DNA of 64,000 nucleotides from an uncultured Helicobacteraceae bacterium (lineage in GTDB: Bacteria > Campylobacterota > Campylobacteria > Campylobacterales > Helicobacteraceae): contig CAMWQM010000004.1 of assembly GCA_947176375.1 (NCBI GenBank), forward strand, positions 1 to 64,000, written 5' to 3'. Made by a program: the position numbers and the translations under genes. Positions 8,776 to 20,395 of this stretch are shown here, in pieces (within the stretch, counting starts at the first letter, position 1; each line of letters starts with the position of its first letter). The notes under the pieces are model-generated. The model was not told the origin of the DNA, did no database searches, and saw only the letters and a list, made by a program, of their open reading frames with translations.

Positions 8776-8832
8776 TCCTCATTATCTCATTTCAAGGTAA
8801 AAATCAAAGTTATTTTATTAAGGATAGTAAAA

Positions 8833-9510
8833 ATGCGAGTTTTAATCATAGAAAATGATGAGAAGTTAAGTAAAATATTAAGTGATATATTGAATGCTAA
8901 AAAATATCAAACTGATATTGCTGAAAATCTTAAAGATGGCAAATACTATGTTAGCATTAGAAATTATGATTTAGTAATATCAAATTGGAATCTAAGCGAT
9001 GCAATTGGTGCTGATATAATAACTACAATAAAAGATAAATCTCCCAAAGTTCCTATTATAGTAATTTCTTCCAAAGATTCGACAGAAGTTGAAATTTCTG
9101 CATTAAATAGTGGTGCAGATGATTTTATTAAACAACCTTGCTTACCAGAAGTTTTTATTGCAAGAATTGAAGCCAGACTTCGCTCATGGGGAACAAGCTT
9201 AATAGAAATAGAAGATTTAATAATAAATCCAGATGAAGAAAAAATAATATACAAAGGACAAGAAATAGAAGTAAAAGGCAAACCTTTCGAAGTGCTAACT
9301 CATCTTGCAAAACATAGAGACCAAATAGTTTCTAAAGAACAACTTTTAGATGCTATTTGGGAAGAGCCTGAATTGGTAACTCCAAATGTTATCGAAGTAG
9401 CAATCAATCAAATTAGACAAAAAATGGATAAACCTTTAGGAATTGCTACCATTGAAACCGTTAGAAGAAGAGGATATAGATTCTGCTATCCTAGAGCAGC
9501 TCAAGAGTAA
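8833..9510 (+). CDS. hsrA: orphan atypical response regulator HsrA
   Basis: OmpR-type regulator of 225 residues, essential in H. pylori (HP1043), where it works without phosphorylation and controls housekeeping and redox genes. The N-terminal receiver domain (1-120) lacks the phosphoacceptor: the position that should be Asp is Asn51 in VISNWNLSD. The C-terminal winged helix (125-225) is near-identical to the H. pylori protein as I remember it, for example VKGKPFEVLTHLA, EQLLDAIWEEPE and TVRRRGYRFCYP. No histidine kinase gene is adjacent. It has its own promoter and no downstream partner. Confidence 0.95.
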   Translation: MRVLIIENDEKLSKILSDILNAKKYQTDIAENLKDGKYYVSIRNYDLVISNWNLSDAIGADIITTIKDKSPKVPIIVISSKDSTEVEISALNSGADDFIKQPCLPEVFIARIEARLRSWGTSLIEIEDLIINPDEEKIIYKGQEIEVKGKPFEVLTHLAKHRDQIVSKEQLLDAIWEEPELVTPNVIEVAINQIRQKMDKPLGIATIETVRRRGYRFCYPRAAQE

Positions 9511-9956
9511 AATTTAAATATTTTTTATTTTATTTAGATTCTTAATTAGATTCTAAATAACTTCTTAAAAATCATCTATCTTTAATAATTTTTTTAAAAG
9601 CAAATCTTTAAAAATATATTTCTATGTATTTTAGCAAGGATTCTATTTATCAAATTTTAAAGCAAAACATTCTCACTTTTATTCAAAAAAAGATAAATTA
9701 AATAGCTGTAGCAATTATCAGTAAAATAAAATTTTAGTTATTTCTATTAAAGTCATCTAAATTTATCTTATTTATTATTAAATTAAAGGCATCTCAAATT
9801 AGATAAATTTGCTTAGTTTGCAAAGTTTAGATTAAAATAAAGTGCATCAAATATACAAAAATAGATTAAATTATTTACAATAAAATAGGGTTAACTTTTT
9901 TAAAAAAATATTAAATTATTTTGCTATTAAAGTTTTGAAATAGTTTAATGTTTGTA
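9511..9956. other. non-coding AT-rich spacer between convergent genes
   Basis: This 446-base stretch lies between the ends of hsrA and cmoA. It is very AT-rich with a few TTAGATTCT words and no reading frame, tRNA or convincing terminator that I can see. Confidence 0.6.
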
Positions 9957-10676
9957 TTATTCCTTTATTGCTATAAAAGTGGCAAAATTAGCCCACCTAA
10001 AAACCACTTCTACATATTTAAATCCTGCTTGTTTAAGCAAAGCTATATTTTCATCTTGTGTATATGGAATGAGGATATTTTCTAGTGCTTCTCGTTTCTT
10101 TGATATTTCTGTATTGCTATATCCTTGCTTTTGCTTAAAATTATGATAAACATCGATTAATTTCTTATCTAAATATTTATTTTCACAAACAAGCTTTTCA
10201 CTAAGCACTAAAATTGCATTAGAATTTAGTGAATCAAATATATTTTTTAGCAAGGATTCTCGCTTTGGCGGACGAATAAATTGCAAAATATAATTCAAAA
10301 TCACTGCATCGAATCTAAATTCAAAATCTAAAATATCAGATTCTATAAATTCTATATCAAGCCCATAAGCTTTAGCCTTACACCTAGCTAAATCTAGCAT
10401 ATAAGATGAATTATCAATTCCAAATAATCTTTTATTTTTAAACTCTTTCATTTTTGCTAAATACACTAAAAGATTCCCTGTAGAACAGCCTATATCACAA
10501 ATATCATTACAATTTTTTCTAATTGAAAGTAGATTAGAAATTAGCTCTATATTATCACGATAATATGGGATTGAGCGTTCTATCATATCATCAAATACAC
10601 TTGCTACTTCCTTATCAAATGAAAATTTTTTATTAATTTCTTTTTGAAAGATTCTATCTTTTTTACTATTTTTCAT
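9957..10676 (-). CDS. cmoA: carboxy-S-adenosyl-L-methionine synthase
   Basis: Converts SAM and prephenate to carboxy-SAM, which CmoB uses to modify wobble uridine 34 of tRNAs. It is a class I methyltransferase fold of 239 residues with the SAM loop CDIGCSTGNL near residues 59-68. Typical CmoA features are the N-terminal FSFDKEVASVFDDMIERSIPYY (first part only conserved), RPPKRESLL and the C-terminal VVFRWANFATFIA. No cmoB is seen in the window. It ends 50 bases downstream of the ribF end region on the same strand. Confidence 0.9.
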   Translation of the reverse strand: MKNSKKDRIFQKEINKKFSFDKEVASVFDDMIERSIPYYRDNIELISNLLSIRKNCNDICDIGCSTGNLLVYLAKMKEFKNKRLFGIDNSSYMLDLARCKAKAYGLDIEFIESDILDFEFRFDAVILNYILQFIRPPKRESLLKNIFDSLNSNAILVLSEKLVCENKYLDKKLIDVYHNFKQKQGYSNTEISKKREALENILIPYTQDENIALLKQAGFKYVEVVFRWANFATFIAIKE

Positions 10677-10727
10677 TTTTACACCCTTTAGATTCCAGTT
10701 TAAATTCCAAATGCGATTCTGCTAAAT

Positions 10728-11594
10728 CTAATAAGCAAGAATAATATCACTATTTTTAATAATTTTTAGAGATTTTTCTATATCAATTTCAATCTGCTTT
10801 TTTAGAGATTCTAGCTTATCAAACATTTTATTATCTCTTATTTTTTTTATAAAAAATATTTCTATTGTTTTTGGTATTTTTTTGATATTTTTATTTATTA
10901 TATGACTTTCAATCGCAAAACTCATATTTGTGCTAAGCCTATTTCCTAAAAATGAAATTGAGTTAAAAATATTATCATTAATCTTTGTATATGTTGCATA
11001 TACACCATCTTGTGGGAGAATGTATTCATCTGCTTTAATATTAATAGTTGGAAACAGCTCCTTTCCACCTACACCCTGCCCTTTTACTACTTTACCTTCA
11101 ATACAATAAAATCTACCTAAAAGTTTATTTGCTAATTCTACTTTTCCATTTAAAATAAAATTTCTAATATAAGATGAGTGAAGCGGAATCTCATCTAGCA
11201 GAATCTCTGGAATCGAAATTACATTTAGATTTGCTAGCTTTGGAATATCATTTGTGCCATAATTTCTATTTTTACCAAATTTAAAGTCTTGCCCAACAAT
11301 AATAGTCTTTAAATTCGGAAGCTTTTTAATCAAATATTTTATAAATTTCTTTCCACTTACATCTTTAATTTTATCAAATTCTATGTAATACATTTTATTT
11401 TTAGCATATTTTTCACGCTTATTGTAGGGTAAAATTGAGCCTCCTTTTGAAAGTGGCATTTTGATAAATAAAATAATTCCATTAGAATTCAAATGCTTAA
11501 AAACAGCCTGATGAGCCAAGTGCATACTATCAAATTTCCCTATGGTGATGTTTGTAATATTATTGTTTTTTGATATTGATGAAAATTTCTTCAT
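10728..11594 (-). CDS. ribF: riboflavin kinase / FAD synthetase
   Basis: Bifunctional enzyme making FMN and FAD. The N-terminal adenylyltransferase domain begins ITIGKFDSMHLAHQAV (a HIGH-type nucleotide-binding motif) and has VGQDFKFGKNR in the middle. The C-terminal kinase domain carries GQGVGGKELFPTINIK and LPQDGVYA. The length of 288 is normal for Campylobacterota. The start overlaps the end of tlyA by 35 bases, so the two genes form one transcription unit. Confidence 0.92.
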   Translation of the reverse strand: MKKFSSISKNNNITNITIGKFDSMHLAHQAVFKHLNSNGIILFIKMPLSKGGSILPYNKREKYAKNKMYYIEFDKIKDVSGKKFIKYLIKKLPNLKTIIVGQDFKFGKNRNYGTNDIPKLANLNVISIPEILLDEIPLHSSYIRNFILNGKVELANKLLGRFYCIEGKVVKGQGVGGKELFPTINIKADEYILPQDGVYATYTKINDNIFNSISFLGNRLSTNMSFAIESHIINKNIKKIPKTIEIFFIKKIRDNKMFDKLESLKKQIEIDIEKSLKIIKNSDIILAY

Positions 11595-12270
11595 TTCCTT
11601 CCTTTCCTTTGAGAGAAGACTTGCTTATATTCTTTACACTAAAACCGCTAGATTTAATATATTTTATAAACGAATCTAGTGTCTTATTAATTATTTCTTC
11701 TTGCAATACCACTCCTTTTTTATTTCGCCTTGCTTCTTTTCCTACCTCAAATTGTGGTTTAAAAAGCAAGATAGATTCACCTTTTGTGAGTTTATAAATG
11801 GAATCTAAAATATTATTTAATGAAATAAAGCTCACATCACACACAGCAAAATCAAATATATATTCACTCTTAAAATTCCTAATATCGCAAGATTCATACA
11901 CTTTAACTCTACTATCTTTTCTTAATGTTTCATCAAGCTGATTTACGCCCACATCTACGCAAGTTACGCTTTTTGCACCATATTTTAATAAAACTTGAGT
12001 AAATCCACCTTTAGAACTACCAATATCAAGCACATCTAGTTCATTAAAATTAATATTATTTTCCTTCACATAAAAATCTAGCTTTTCCCCTGCTCTGCTT
12101 ACAAAAATCTCTTTTTTTAGAATCTCAACACTACTCTTGCTACTAACAAAAAAACTAGGTTTCAAAATGATATTATTATCCACTTTAATAAAACCATTTT
12201 TTATAAGCTCTAAAGCTTTGTTTCGACTTTTGGTAAAGTTATTTTGCATTAAAAAAATATCTAATCTCAC
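11560..12270 (-). CDS. tlyA: TlyA family rRNA (cytidine-2'-O)-methyltransferase
   Basis: RNA methyltransferase historically called haemolysin A. An S4 RNA-binding domain covers residues 1-60 (MRLDIFLMQNNFTKSRNKAL) and an FtsJ-like methyltransferase domain follows, with DIGSSKGGFTQVLL as the SAM site and KPQFEVGKE as the family motif. In relatives it methylates 16S and/or 23S rRNA and affects capreomycin sensitivity. It is first in a tlyA-ribF unit and divergent from the cytochrome gene. Confidence 0.92.
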   Translation of the reverse strand: MRLDIFLMQNNFTKSRNKALELIKNGFIKVDNNIILKPSFFVSSKSSVEILKKEIFVSRAGEKLDFYVKENNINFNELDVLDIGSSKGGFTQVLLKYGAKSVTCVDVGVNQLDETLRKDSRVKVYESCDIRNFKSEYIFDFAVCDVSFISLNNILDSIYKLTKGESILLFKPQFEVGKEARRNKKGVVLQEEIINKTLDSFIKYIKSSGFSVKNISKSSLKGKEGNEEIFINIKKQ

Positions 12271-12421
12271 TTCTTATTTATTCTTTTACCATATAATATA
12301 GATTCTAAAATTATTTATAAATTTAAAAAGCTAATTATACCATAAGCACGATAATTAAAGATAATCACATTATATGAAATATTGTATATTTAACTTAATC
12401 TAATCTTAAAAATTATAGGGA

Positions 12422-12427
12422 TATAAT
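12422..12427 (+). promoter_or_regulatory. candidate -10 box for the cytochrome/molybdoenzyme operon
   Basis: TATAAT lies 44 bases before the TTG start of the cytochrome gene. An inverted repeat sits directly downstream of it (see next entry). Confidence 0.45.
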
Positions 12428-12431
12428 TTTG

Positions 12432-12447
12432 TTTCCTATAAGGGAAA
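12432..12447. promoter_or_regulatory. inverted repeat, candidate operator
   Basis: TTTCC-TATAAG-GGAAA forms a short inverted repeat around the expected transcription start of the cytochrome-reductase pair. Its position would let a bound protein block initiation. No regulator is identified. Confidence 0.3.
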
Positions 12448-12470
12448 TTTAACCATAAGGAGGGAGAAAT

Positions 12471-13046
12471 TTGAAAAAAATATTTTTGGGTTTGATGATT
12501 TGTATTTCTTTTGGAATAGCAGGAGAAATGCAATATTATGATAAAGTTATCTCTTTATATCCTAATAAAAATGATAACAAAGCAAGTGGTAGACTTTTAC
12601 CTACAAATCCTTTTGAAATAGTAAAAACTGATGGGGATAAGGTTTTATTAAAAATTAGTGGTTTTGTAAATCCAAAAGCTCCATCTGTGCTTTATCTAAA
12701 TGATACTCAAAGGATTATTGTAGCAGCATTTGCAAAAAATACTCCACCAAAATTACTAAATGTAATTCAAGGTAAAAATGGTAAATGGGATAAAGCGGAT
12801 ATTGAAGTTTGGGCTACAAAGGCAGAATTTGTAAAAGATAATAAAATGATGTTAGCCAAAGCAAAAGAAATCTATATGCAAAATTGTGGAATCTGCCACA
12901 CAGCACACAAAGAAAATGAATTTAGTGCAAATCAATGGCCTGCTACTTTTAATTCAATGGTGAATAGAACAGCTATTGACAAAGAAGACAGATGGCTTGT
13001 GATTGAATACTTACAAAAAAATGCAAAAGACTATAAAGGACAATAA
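12471..13046 (+). CDS. periplasmic monohaem c-type cytochrome, partner of the molybdopterin reductase
   Basis: A 191-residue exported cytochrome. A signal peptide spans residues 1-18 and a single haem site, CGICH, is at 139-143 near the C-terminus. The first ~120 residues form a non-haem domain. The TTG start is backed by a very strong AAGGAGGGAG ribosome site. The stop is one base before the ATG of the molybdoenzyme, so the two are coupled. The arrangement matches the Campylobacter jejuni Cj0265c-Cj0264c pair, where the cytochrome delivers electrons to an S- and N-oxide reductase. CcdA would be needed for its maturation. Confidence 0.85.
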   Translation: MKKIFLGLMICISFGIAGEMQYYDKVISLYPNKNDNKASGRLLPTNPFEIVKTDGDKVLLKISGFVNPKAPSVLYLNDTQRIIVAAFAKNTPPKLLNVIQGKNGKWDKADIEVWATKAEFVKDNKMMLAKAKEIYMQNCGICHTAHKENEFSANQWPATFNSMVNRTAIDKEDRWLVIEYLQKNAKDYKGQ

Positions 13047-13047
13047 A

Positions 13048-15567
13048 ATGGGTATTGATAGAAGAAAATTTTTAAAAGTAGGTGCAAGTTTAAGTGCTAT
13101 ACCTCTAATTCCTAACTTAGCTAGTGCTAAAACTAATGCTTCTAGCATAAAATCTGGACTTATTAAAAATGGGAGTATTGTTACAGCAGCACACTGGGGG
13201 ATTTTAAAATTAACTATAAAAAATGGAAAAGTTACTAAAAGTGAGCCTTGGAGTAAGCTAACCAAAATGGATAATCCACTTTGGTATCAAACTCCTGATA
13301 TGATTTATAAATCACGCGTAAAATATCCTTATGTAAGAAAATCTTATTTAGAGAATCCTAGCAATCCAAAGCCAGAACTAAGAGGAAAAGAAGAATTTGT
13401 GCGAGTTAGTTATGACAAAGCAATCAAACTAATTGCAGATGAATTGGCAAAAACAAGAAAAGAAAAAGGAAATGAAGCAATCTTTGCAGGAAGCTACGGC
13501 TGGAAATCAAGCGGAAATATGCAGAATCCTAGAATCTTACTCCATCGCTTTATGAATGTAACAGGTGGTTTCGTAGGCGTTACAGGGGATTATTCAACAG
13601 GTGCTTCACAAATAATTATGCCTTATGTGGTAGGCTCTATTGAAGTATATGAGCAACAAACTTCGTGGGAAAATATTTTAAGCAACTCTAAAATTGTAGT
13701 TATTTGGGGAGCTGATCCACTTGCTACACTTAGAATCTCTTGGAGTGCAAATGAGCAAAAAGCATTAGAATATTTTGAAAAGCTAAAAGAAAGTAAGATT
13801 AAAGTTATTTGTATCGACCCTGTTCGCACAGAAACTGCAAAATTCTTAAAAGCACAATGGGTGGCTCCAAAGCCAAACACTGATGTGGCTATGATGCTTG
13901 GAATGGCTAGCCATCTAATTGCTACAAACAAAGTTAATTATGAGTTTTTGAATACTTATACAATCGGATTTGATAAATTTAGAGATTATTTAGAAGGAAA
14001 AAGTGATGGCATAACCAAAGATGTTAAATGGGCTAGCAAAATCTGTGGAATTAGTGAAAAAACTATAAAAGAATTAGCAGAAACATTCTACGATAATCCT
14101 ACTATGATTATGAGTGGCTGGGCTATGCAAAGAGCTCATCACGGAGAGCAACCACATTGGATGTTAGTGACTCTATGCTCTATGATAGGACAAATTGGGA
14201 CAAAAGGCGGAGGATTTGGACTTAGCTATCATTATAGCGGTGGCGGAGTGCCAACTTGCAAAGGTGGTGTTATTGGTGGAATGAGTGCTGGTCCTATTGG
14301 AATCTGGGAAAATGGCAAGTTTAAAGGTATGCCAAAAGAAAGTGAGCAGTTAGGTGGAGCTAAGTGGCTTCAAAATACAGCTAGCCTATCTTTTCCACTT
14401 GCAAGGATTGCTGACTGCTTACTTAATCCAGGTAAAACAATAGAGCATAATGGAACTAAAATTACTTATCCAAATATTGATTTTATCTATTGGGTAGGTG
14501 GAAATCCACTCGTGCATCATCAAGATACAAACACTAATGTAAAAGCTTGGAGAAAGCCTAGAACGATAGTTGTAAATGAGATTTATTGGACTCCAACTGC
14601 AAAAATGGCAGATATAGTAATGCCTACAACAAGTCCTTATGAAAGAGACGATATAACTATGGCAGGTGATTACTCAAATATGTACATTGTGCCTATGAAG
14701 CAAGCTGTCCTACCACTTGAAGAAAGTAAAGATGATTATGAGATTTTTAGTGATTTATGTAAAATATATGGGAATGATGTCTATAATGCATTTAGTGAAA
14801 ATGGCAAAAAAGCAAAAGATTTCATAAAAGAATATTACAACTCTGCCCTAAAACAAACTCAAGCTTATGGAGAAGCATTTATTACACCTATGCCTAGCTT
14901 TGAAGAATTTTGGGCTAAAAATGAGCCTATAACATTTGAACCTACAATGGAAAGCCTAGAGTGGGTGAGATTCGCTGATTTTATAGAAGATCCGATTTTA
15001 AATGCTTTAGGAACAGAATCTGGATTGATTGAGATTTACTCTAAACATATTGAAAAATATAAATATGATGATTGCGGTGCTCACCCAATGTGGTTTGAAC
15101 CAATTGAATGGTTAGGAAATGCTACCAAAGAAGCGCCATTCCATTTGATCACAAATCACCCAAGCGACAGACTACACTCTCAACTATGCCATACATCTTT
15201 GAGAGAAAAATATGTAGTGCAAGGTAGAGAGCCGATTTTGATTAACAAAAATGACGCTAAAAAACTAGGTATTAAAAATGGTGATGTAGTGCGTGTGTTT
15301 AATAAAAGAGGAGAGGTTCTAGCTGGAGCAGTAGTAAGTGATGATATTATGCAAGGGGTAGTTAGACTTTGCGAGGGTGGATGGTATGACCCTGATGATA
15401 AAGGACTTTGCAAATATGGTGGAGCAAATGTTTTAACAATAGATTTGCCTACTTCAAAACTAGCAAATGGAAATATTGCTCACACTGGACTTGTGAATAT
15501 AGAGAAATTTAAAGGCAAACTTCCTGAAGTTACAGCTTTCAAAGCTCCAAAAGGTGCAGTTGATTAA
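13048..15567 (+). CDS. torA: TAT-exported molybdopterin reductase, TMAO/DMSO/biotin sulfoxide family
   Basis: Periplasmic bis-MGD oxidoreductase of 839 residues that reduces TMAO, DMSO or related oxides as a respiratory electron acceptor. The twin-arginine signal is DRRKFLK at residues 4-10 followed by a hydrophobic stretch and ASA. There is no N-terminal Fe-S cysteine motif, as expected for the type III DMSO reductase family. The molybdenum ligand is the serine in GDYSTGASQ (Ser183). The frame is open from 13003, but the ATG at 13048 starts exactly at the TAT signal and has AAAGGA upstream. Substrate preference cannot be told from sequence. Confidence 0.9.
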   Translation: MGIDRRKFLKVGASLSAIPLIPNLASAKTNASSIKSGLIKNGSIVTAAHWGILKLTIKNGKVTKSEPWSKLTKMDNPLWYQTPDMIYKSRVKYPYVRKSYLENPSNPKPELRGKEEFVRVSYDKAIKLIADELAKTRKEKGNEAIFAGSYGWKSSGNMQNPRILLHRFMNVTGGFVGVTGDYSTGASQIIMPYVVGSIEVYEQQTSWENILSNSKIVVIWGADPLATLRISWSANEQKALEYFEKLKESKIKVICIDPVRTETAKFLKAQWVAPKPNTDVAMMLGMASHLIATNKVNYEFLNTYTIGFDKFRDYLEGKSDGITKDVKWASKICGISEKTIKELAETFYDNPTMIMSGWAMQRAHHGEQPHWMLVTLCSMIGQIGTKGGGFGLSYHYSGGGVPTCKGGVIGGMSAGPIGIWENGKFKGMPKESEQLGGAKWLQNTASLSFPLARIADCLLNPGKTIEHNGTKITYPNIDFIYWVGGNPLVHHQDTNTNVKAWRKPRTIVVNEIYWTPTAKMADIVMPTTSPYERDDITMAGDYSNMYIVPMKQAVLPLEESKDDYEIFSDLCKIYGNDVYNAFSENGKKAKDFIKEYYNSALKQTQAYGEAFITPMPSFEEFWAKNEPITFEPTMESLEWVRFADFIEDPILNALGTESGLIEIYSKHIEKYKYDDCGAHPMWFEPIEWLGNATKEAPFHLITNHPSDRLHSQLCHTSLREKYVVQGREPILINKNDAKKLGIKNGDVVRVFNKRGEVLAGAVVSDDIMQGVVRLCEGGWYDPDDKGLCKYGGANVLTIDLPTSKLANGNIAHTGLVNIEKFKGKLPEVTAFKAPKGAVD

Positions 15568-15575
15568 TAATCTTG

Positions 15576-15594
15576 AGCCCTTTTAGGGGCTTTT
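15576..15594 (+). terminator. intrinsic terminator after torA
   Basis: AGCCC and GGGCT pair with a six-base loop, followed directly by TTTT. It begins nine bases after the torA stop. Confidence 0.75.
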
Positions 15595-15726
15595 ATAGAT
15601 TTACTTTTTGACCTTAAATTTTTGTTATATTTGTGTTTCAAAAGCTGGATTCTATCTTTGATTTTGATAAAAAATAAAATATATTAATCTTATAATACTT
15701 ATTTTTATAGCTAATTATAAAGCTCT

Positions 15727-16203
15727 TTATTTTCTTTGAACTTTATATTCATCACAACCAAATTGAACTCCTATATCACAAGCTTTACCATAATATTCTT
15801 TAGCTTGATTTAAATTATTTTCTATACCATCTCCATATTCATACATATATCCAACTCTTCCACAGCTACTAGCATTTTTCCAACTTTACAAAGCCTATTA
15901 GCTATATTAAATATTTTTTTACAAGAATCTTTATTATGATTAATATCATTCTTCAACTAAATGCCCTTCAATCTCAAAATCCTCACCAAAACCAAAACTA
16001 TAAATTATAGTTTTGTAATATCATTTAAAGCCCAATTAGAAATTTTCCCCAAATATAGTCTTATTATATTCACTTAGCAAAATAGATAATCCTTCCATAT
16101 ACAAGGTCTCTTTTTTATTCAAATAGTAGAATCTAGTGGAAGAAGCTAATAAAAAGACAATAATAATGCCAATATAAAAACAAAATAATTTTATTTTTAA
16201 CAT
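15727..16203 (-). pseudogene. decayed Sel1-repeat (Hcp-like) secreted protein gene
   Basis: The minus strand starts with an ATG at 16203 and a good signal-anchor (MLKIKLFCFYIGIIIVFLL). It breaks at a frameshift after TIFGENF, resumes as SNWALNDITK, shifts again through IYSFGFGEDFEIEGHLVEE, then CKKIFNIANRLCK. It ends in a clear Sel1-like repeat (SCGRVGYMYEYGDGIENN, then AKEYYGKACDIG) with a TAA at 15727-15729. Three or more frameshifts make it non-functional. Helicobacter carries families of secreted cysteine-rich Sel1 proteins (Hcp), and this looks like a dead member. Confidence 0.65.
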
Positions 16204-16290
16204 ATGACGGCATCACTATAATCAAATTTATATTGCTATAATTGTAAACTATGCTAATTAATTTCCTAGCTAAGAATAAAAAAATTAATT

Positions 16291-17390
16291 CTAAACATTG
16301 AATCTAAAATGCATTATATCGCCATCTTTTACTATATAATCCTTGCCTTCGCTTCGCATAGCTCCAGCTTCTTTAGCCTTTAGCTCCCCACCATATTTAA
16401 TAAAATCGTCATAAGAGATAGTCTCTGCCCTAATAAAGCCTTTTTCAAAATCCTTATGTATCACACCTGCAGCTTGTGGAGCTTTAGAACCACTTTTAAT
16501 AGTCCAAGAACGCACTTCTTTTATACCCGCAGTAAAATAATTTATTAAACCAAGTTTATTAAATCCTGTGCGAATGATTTGCTCTAATCCAGATTCCTTA
16601 CAACCTAGCGATTCCAAAAATTCCTCTCTTTCACTATCACTAAGTCCTACCATTTCTTCTTCAATTTTAGCACAAAGCTTAATAACAACAGCTCCTTTTT
16701 TCTCTCCATACTCTCTAACTTTGCGGACAAACTCATTATCATTTTCTAGCGCACTCTCATTGACATTTGCCCCATAAATAACTTCTTTGGCACTCAAAAA
16801 TCTAAGCTCACTATCAAGCTCTAAAAATTCCTCACTATCTTTAAGCTTAAAATTACTTGCAGGATTATTAGATTCTAAATGTGTCAAAAGTTTATTTGCT
16901 ATTTCTAGCATTTTATCTGTGCCTTTTTTAGATTTAGTATCTTTTTGTAGTTTTAAGATTCGCTTTTGTAAAGTCACAATATCCGCTAAAATCAATTCTA
17001 ACTCAATAATTTCAATATCACCTATCGGGTCAATCCTACCCTCTACATGTGTAATATCAGAATCTTCAAAACATCGCACAATATGCAAAATCGCACTAGA
17101 TTCTTTAATATTTGCTAAAAACTGATTGCCTAGTCCCTCTCCCCTGCTCGCACCTTTTACAAGTCCTGCAATATCGACAAACTCAATTACAGAATGCAAA
17201 ATCCTCTCAGGCTTTACTACTTCAGAAAGTTTTGAAAGTCTTTTGTCAGGCACTTCAACAATAGCCTTATTTGGCTCAATTGTACAAAATGGGTAGTTTG
17301 CAGCCTGTGCATTTTGTGTTTTAGTAAGAGCATTAAAAGTGGTGGATTTACCTACATTTGGAAGCCCTACAATGCCTATTGAAAGAGCCA

Positions 17391-17391
<1 letters not shown>
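16291..17391 (-). CDS. ychF: ribosome-associated ATPase YchF
   Basis: Obg-family P-loop NTPase (366 residues) that prefers ATP and binds ribosomes. The P-loop is GLPNVGKST at 8-16 and the G3 motif is DIAGLV near 73. A coiled-coil region is inserted around 130-200 and the TGS-like C-terminal domain ends KDYIVKDGDIMHFRFNV. The length is typical. It shares one base with the pepA stop, so it is the last gene of the apt-dedA-pepA-ychF unit. Confidence 0.95.
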
Positions 17392-19429
<2,038 letters not shown>

Positions 19430-19430
19430 C

Positions 19431-19961
19431 TCAAATATCCAAGATATTAAAAACTTTGGTTTGCTTTTGTATTTCTTTAAAGCTATCAAACTCTTTTAAT
19501 CTAAGTAAGAAACAAGCCTCTACACACTCTCCACCTACTGCTTTTATCAAATCGATACTAGCTTTTGCAGTGCCTCCTGTGGCTATTAAGTCATCTATCA
19601 TAACAACTTTAGCATTTTTCTTACCTCTAAAAGCATCGATATGAATCTCCATTTCATCAAAGCCATATTCTAGGGCATATTTTTGACTAACGGTTGTAAA
19701 GGGTAGTTTGCCTTTCTTACGAATCGGCACAAAGCCAATACCAAGCTTATAAGCTAATGCTGCACCAAATATAAATCCTCTGCTCTCAATTCCAACTATA
19801 AAATCAAGTTTCTGTTCCTTATAGCGATTGTATAAAAAATCAATCAATTCGCTAAAAATCTCGCTATCACCAATCATTGTGGTAATATCATAAAATAAAA
19901 TTCCATCTTTTGGATAATTTGGTATTTTTCTAATAGAATCTAAAATTTTTTGTTCATCCAT
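19431..19961 (-). CDS. apt: adenine phosphoribosyltransferase
   Basis: Purine salvage enzyme converting adenine and PRPP to AMP. The 176 residues carry the PRPP-binding motif VMIDDLIATGGTAKAS and the N-terminal IPNYPKDGILFYDITT typical of Apt. It is followed directly by dedA and preceded by a small coiled-coil membrane protein gene. Confidence 0.95.
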   Translation of the reverse strand: MDEQKILDSIRKIPNYPKDGILFYDITTMIGDSEIFSELIDFLYNRYKEQKLDFIVGIESRGFIFGAALAYKLGIGFVPIRKKGKLPFTTVSQKYALEYGFDEMEIHIDAFRGKKNAKVVMIDDLIATGGTAKASIDLIKAVGGECVEACFLLRLKEFDSFKEIQKQTKVFNILDI

Positions 19962-19982
19962 ATCTCACCTTTAAATTATATT

Positions 19983-20324
19983 TTAAAGCAATGCTTCAAT
20001 TTTCTGCTCTAGCTCTCTAATTCTGCTTTTGTATTTATCGCTTTCAATTTTATATTGTGAATTGCGCTGTTTTAGGACTTTTATTTCATTTTTCATTGTG
20101 TTTAGTTCTTCTGTTAAAATATCAATATTTCCTAATGCCCTTTGAAGTTGGAGCTGATGTTTGCGTATTAGAATCTCTGCTTCATGCAGAGTTAGCTTGA
20201 TTGTTGCAGAAGTCTTTTCCTCTTTTTGGGCAATGCTTTTGTAAAATAAAGTTTTTATAACCATAAATAGCACAAACAGAATAAATGTTGTAAGTAAAAA
20301 CCATTGTGCAATTTCTAAAGCCAT
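19983..20324 (-). CDS. small membrane-anchored coiled-coil protein
   Basis: Hypothetical protein of 113 residues. One N-terminal membrane helix (about 9-28) is followed by a charged, heptad-like region from about 40 to the end (EELNTMKNEIKVLKQRNSQ and similar) that predicts a coiled coil. There are no catalytic motifs. It lies 21 bases upstream of apt on the same strand, and a small membrane protein in front of apt may be common in the genus. A structural or division-related role is possible but not shown. Confidence 0.7.
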   Translation of the reverse strand: MALEIAQWFLLTTFILFVLFMVIKTLFYKSIAQKEEKTSATIKLTLHEAEILIRKHQLQLQRALGNIDILTEELNTMKNEIKVLKQRNSQYKIESDKYKSRIRELEQKIEALL

Positions 20325-20395
20325 ATTAATCCTAAAAATTAAAAATATGCAATTCTACCAAAAATACACTATAAACTAAATATTTTTGATACCTT

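Noticed and set aside
13003..13047. In-frame extension of torA to 13003
   Set aside because: Would put 15 residues before the twin-arginine signal and overlap the cytochrome gene.
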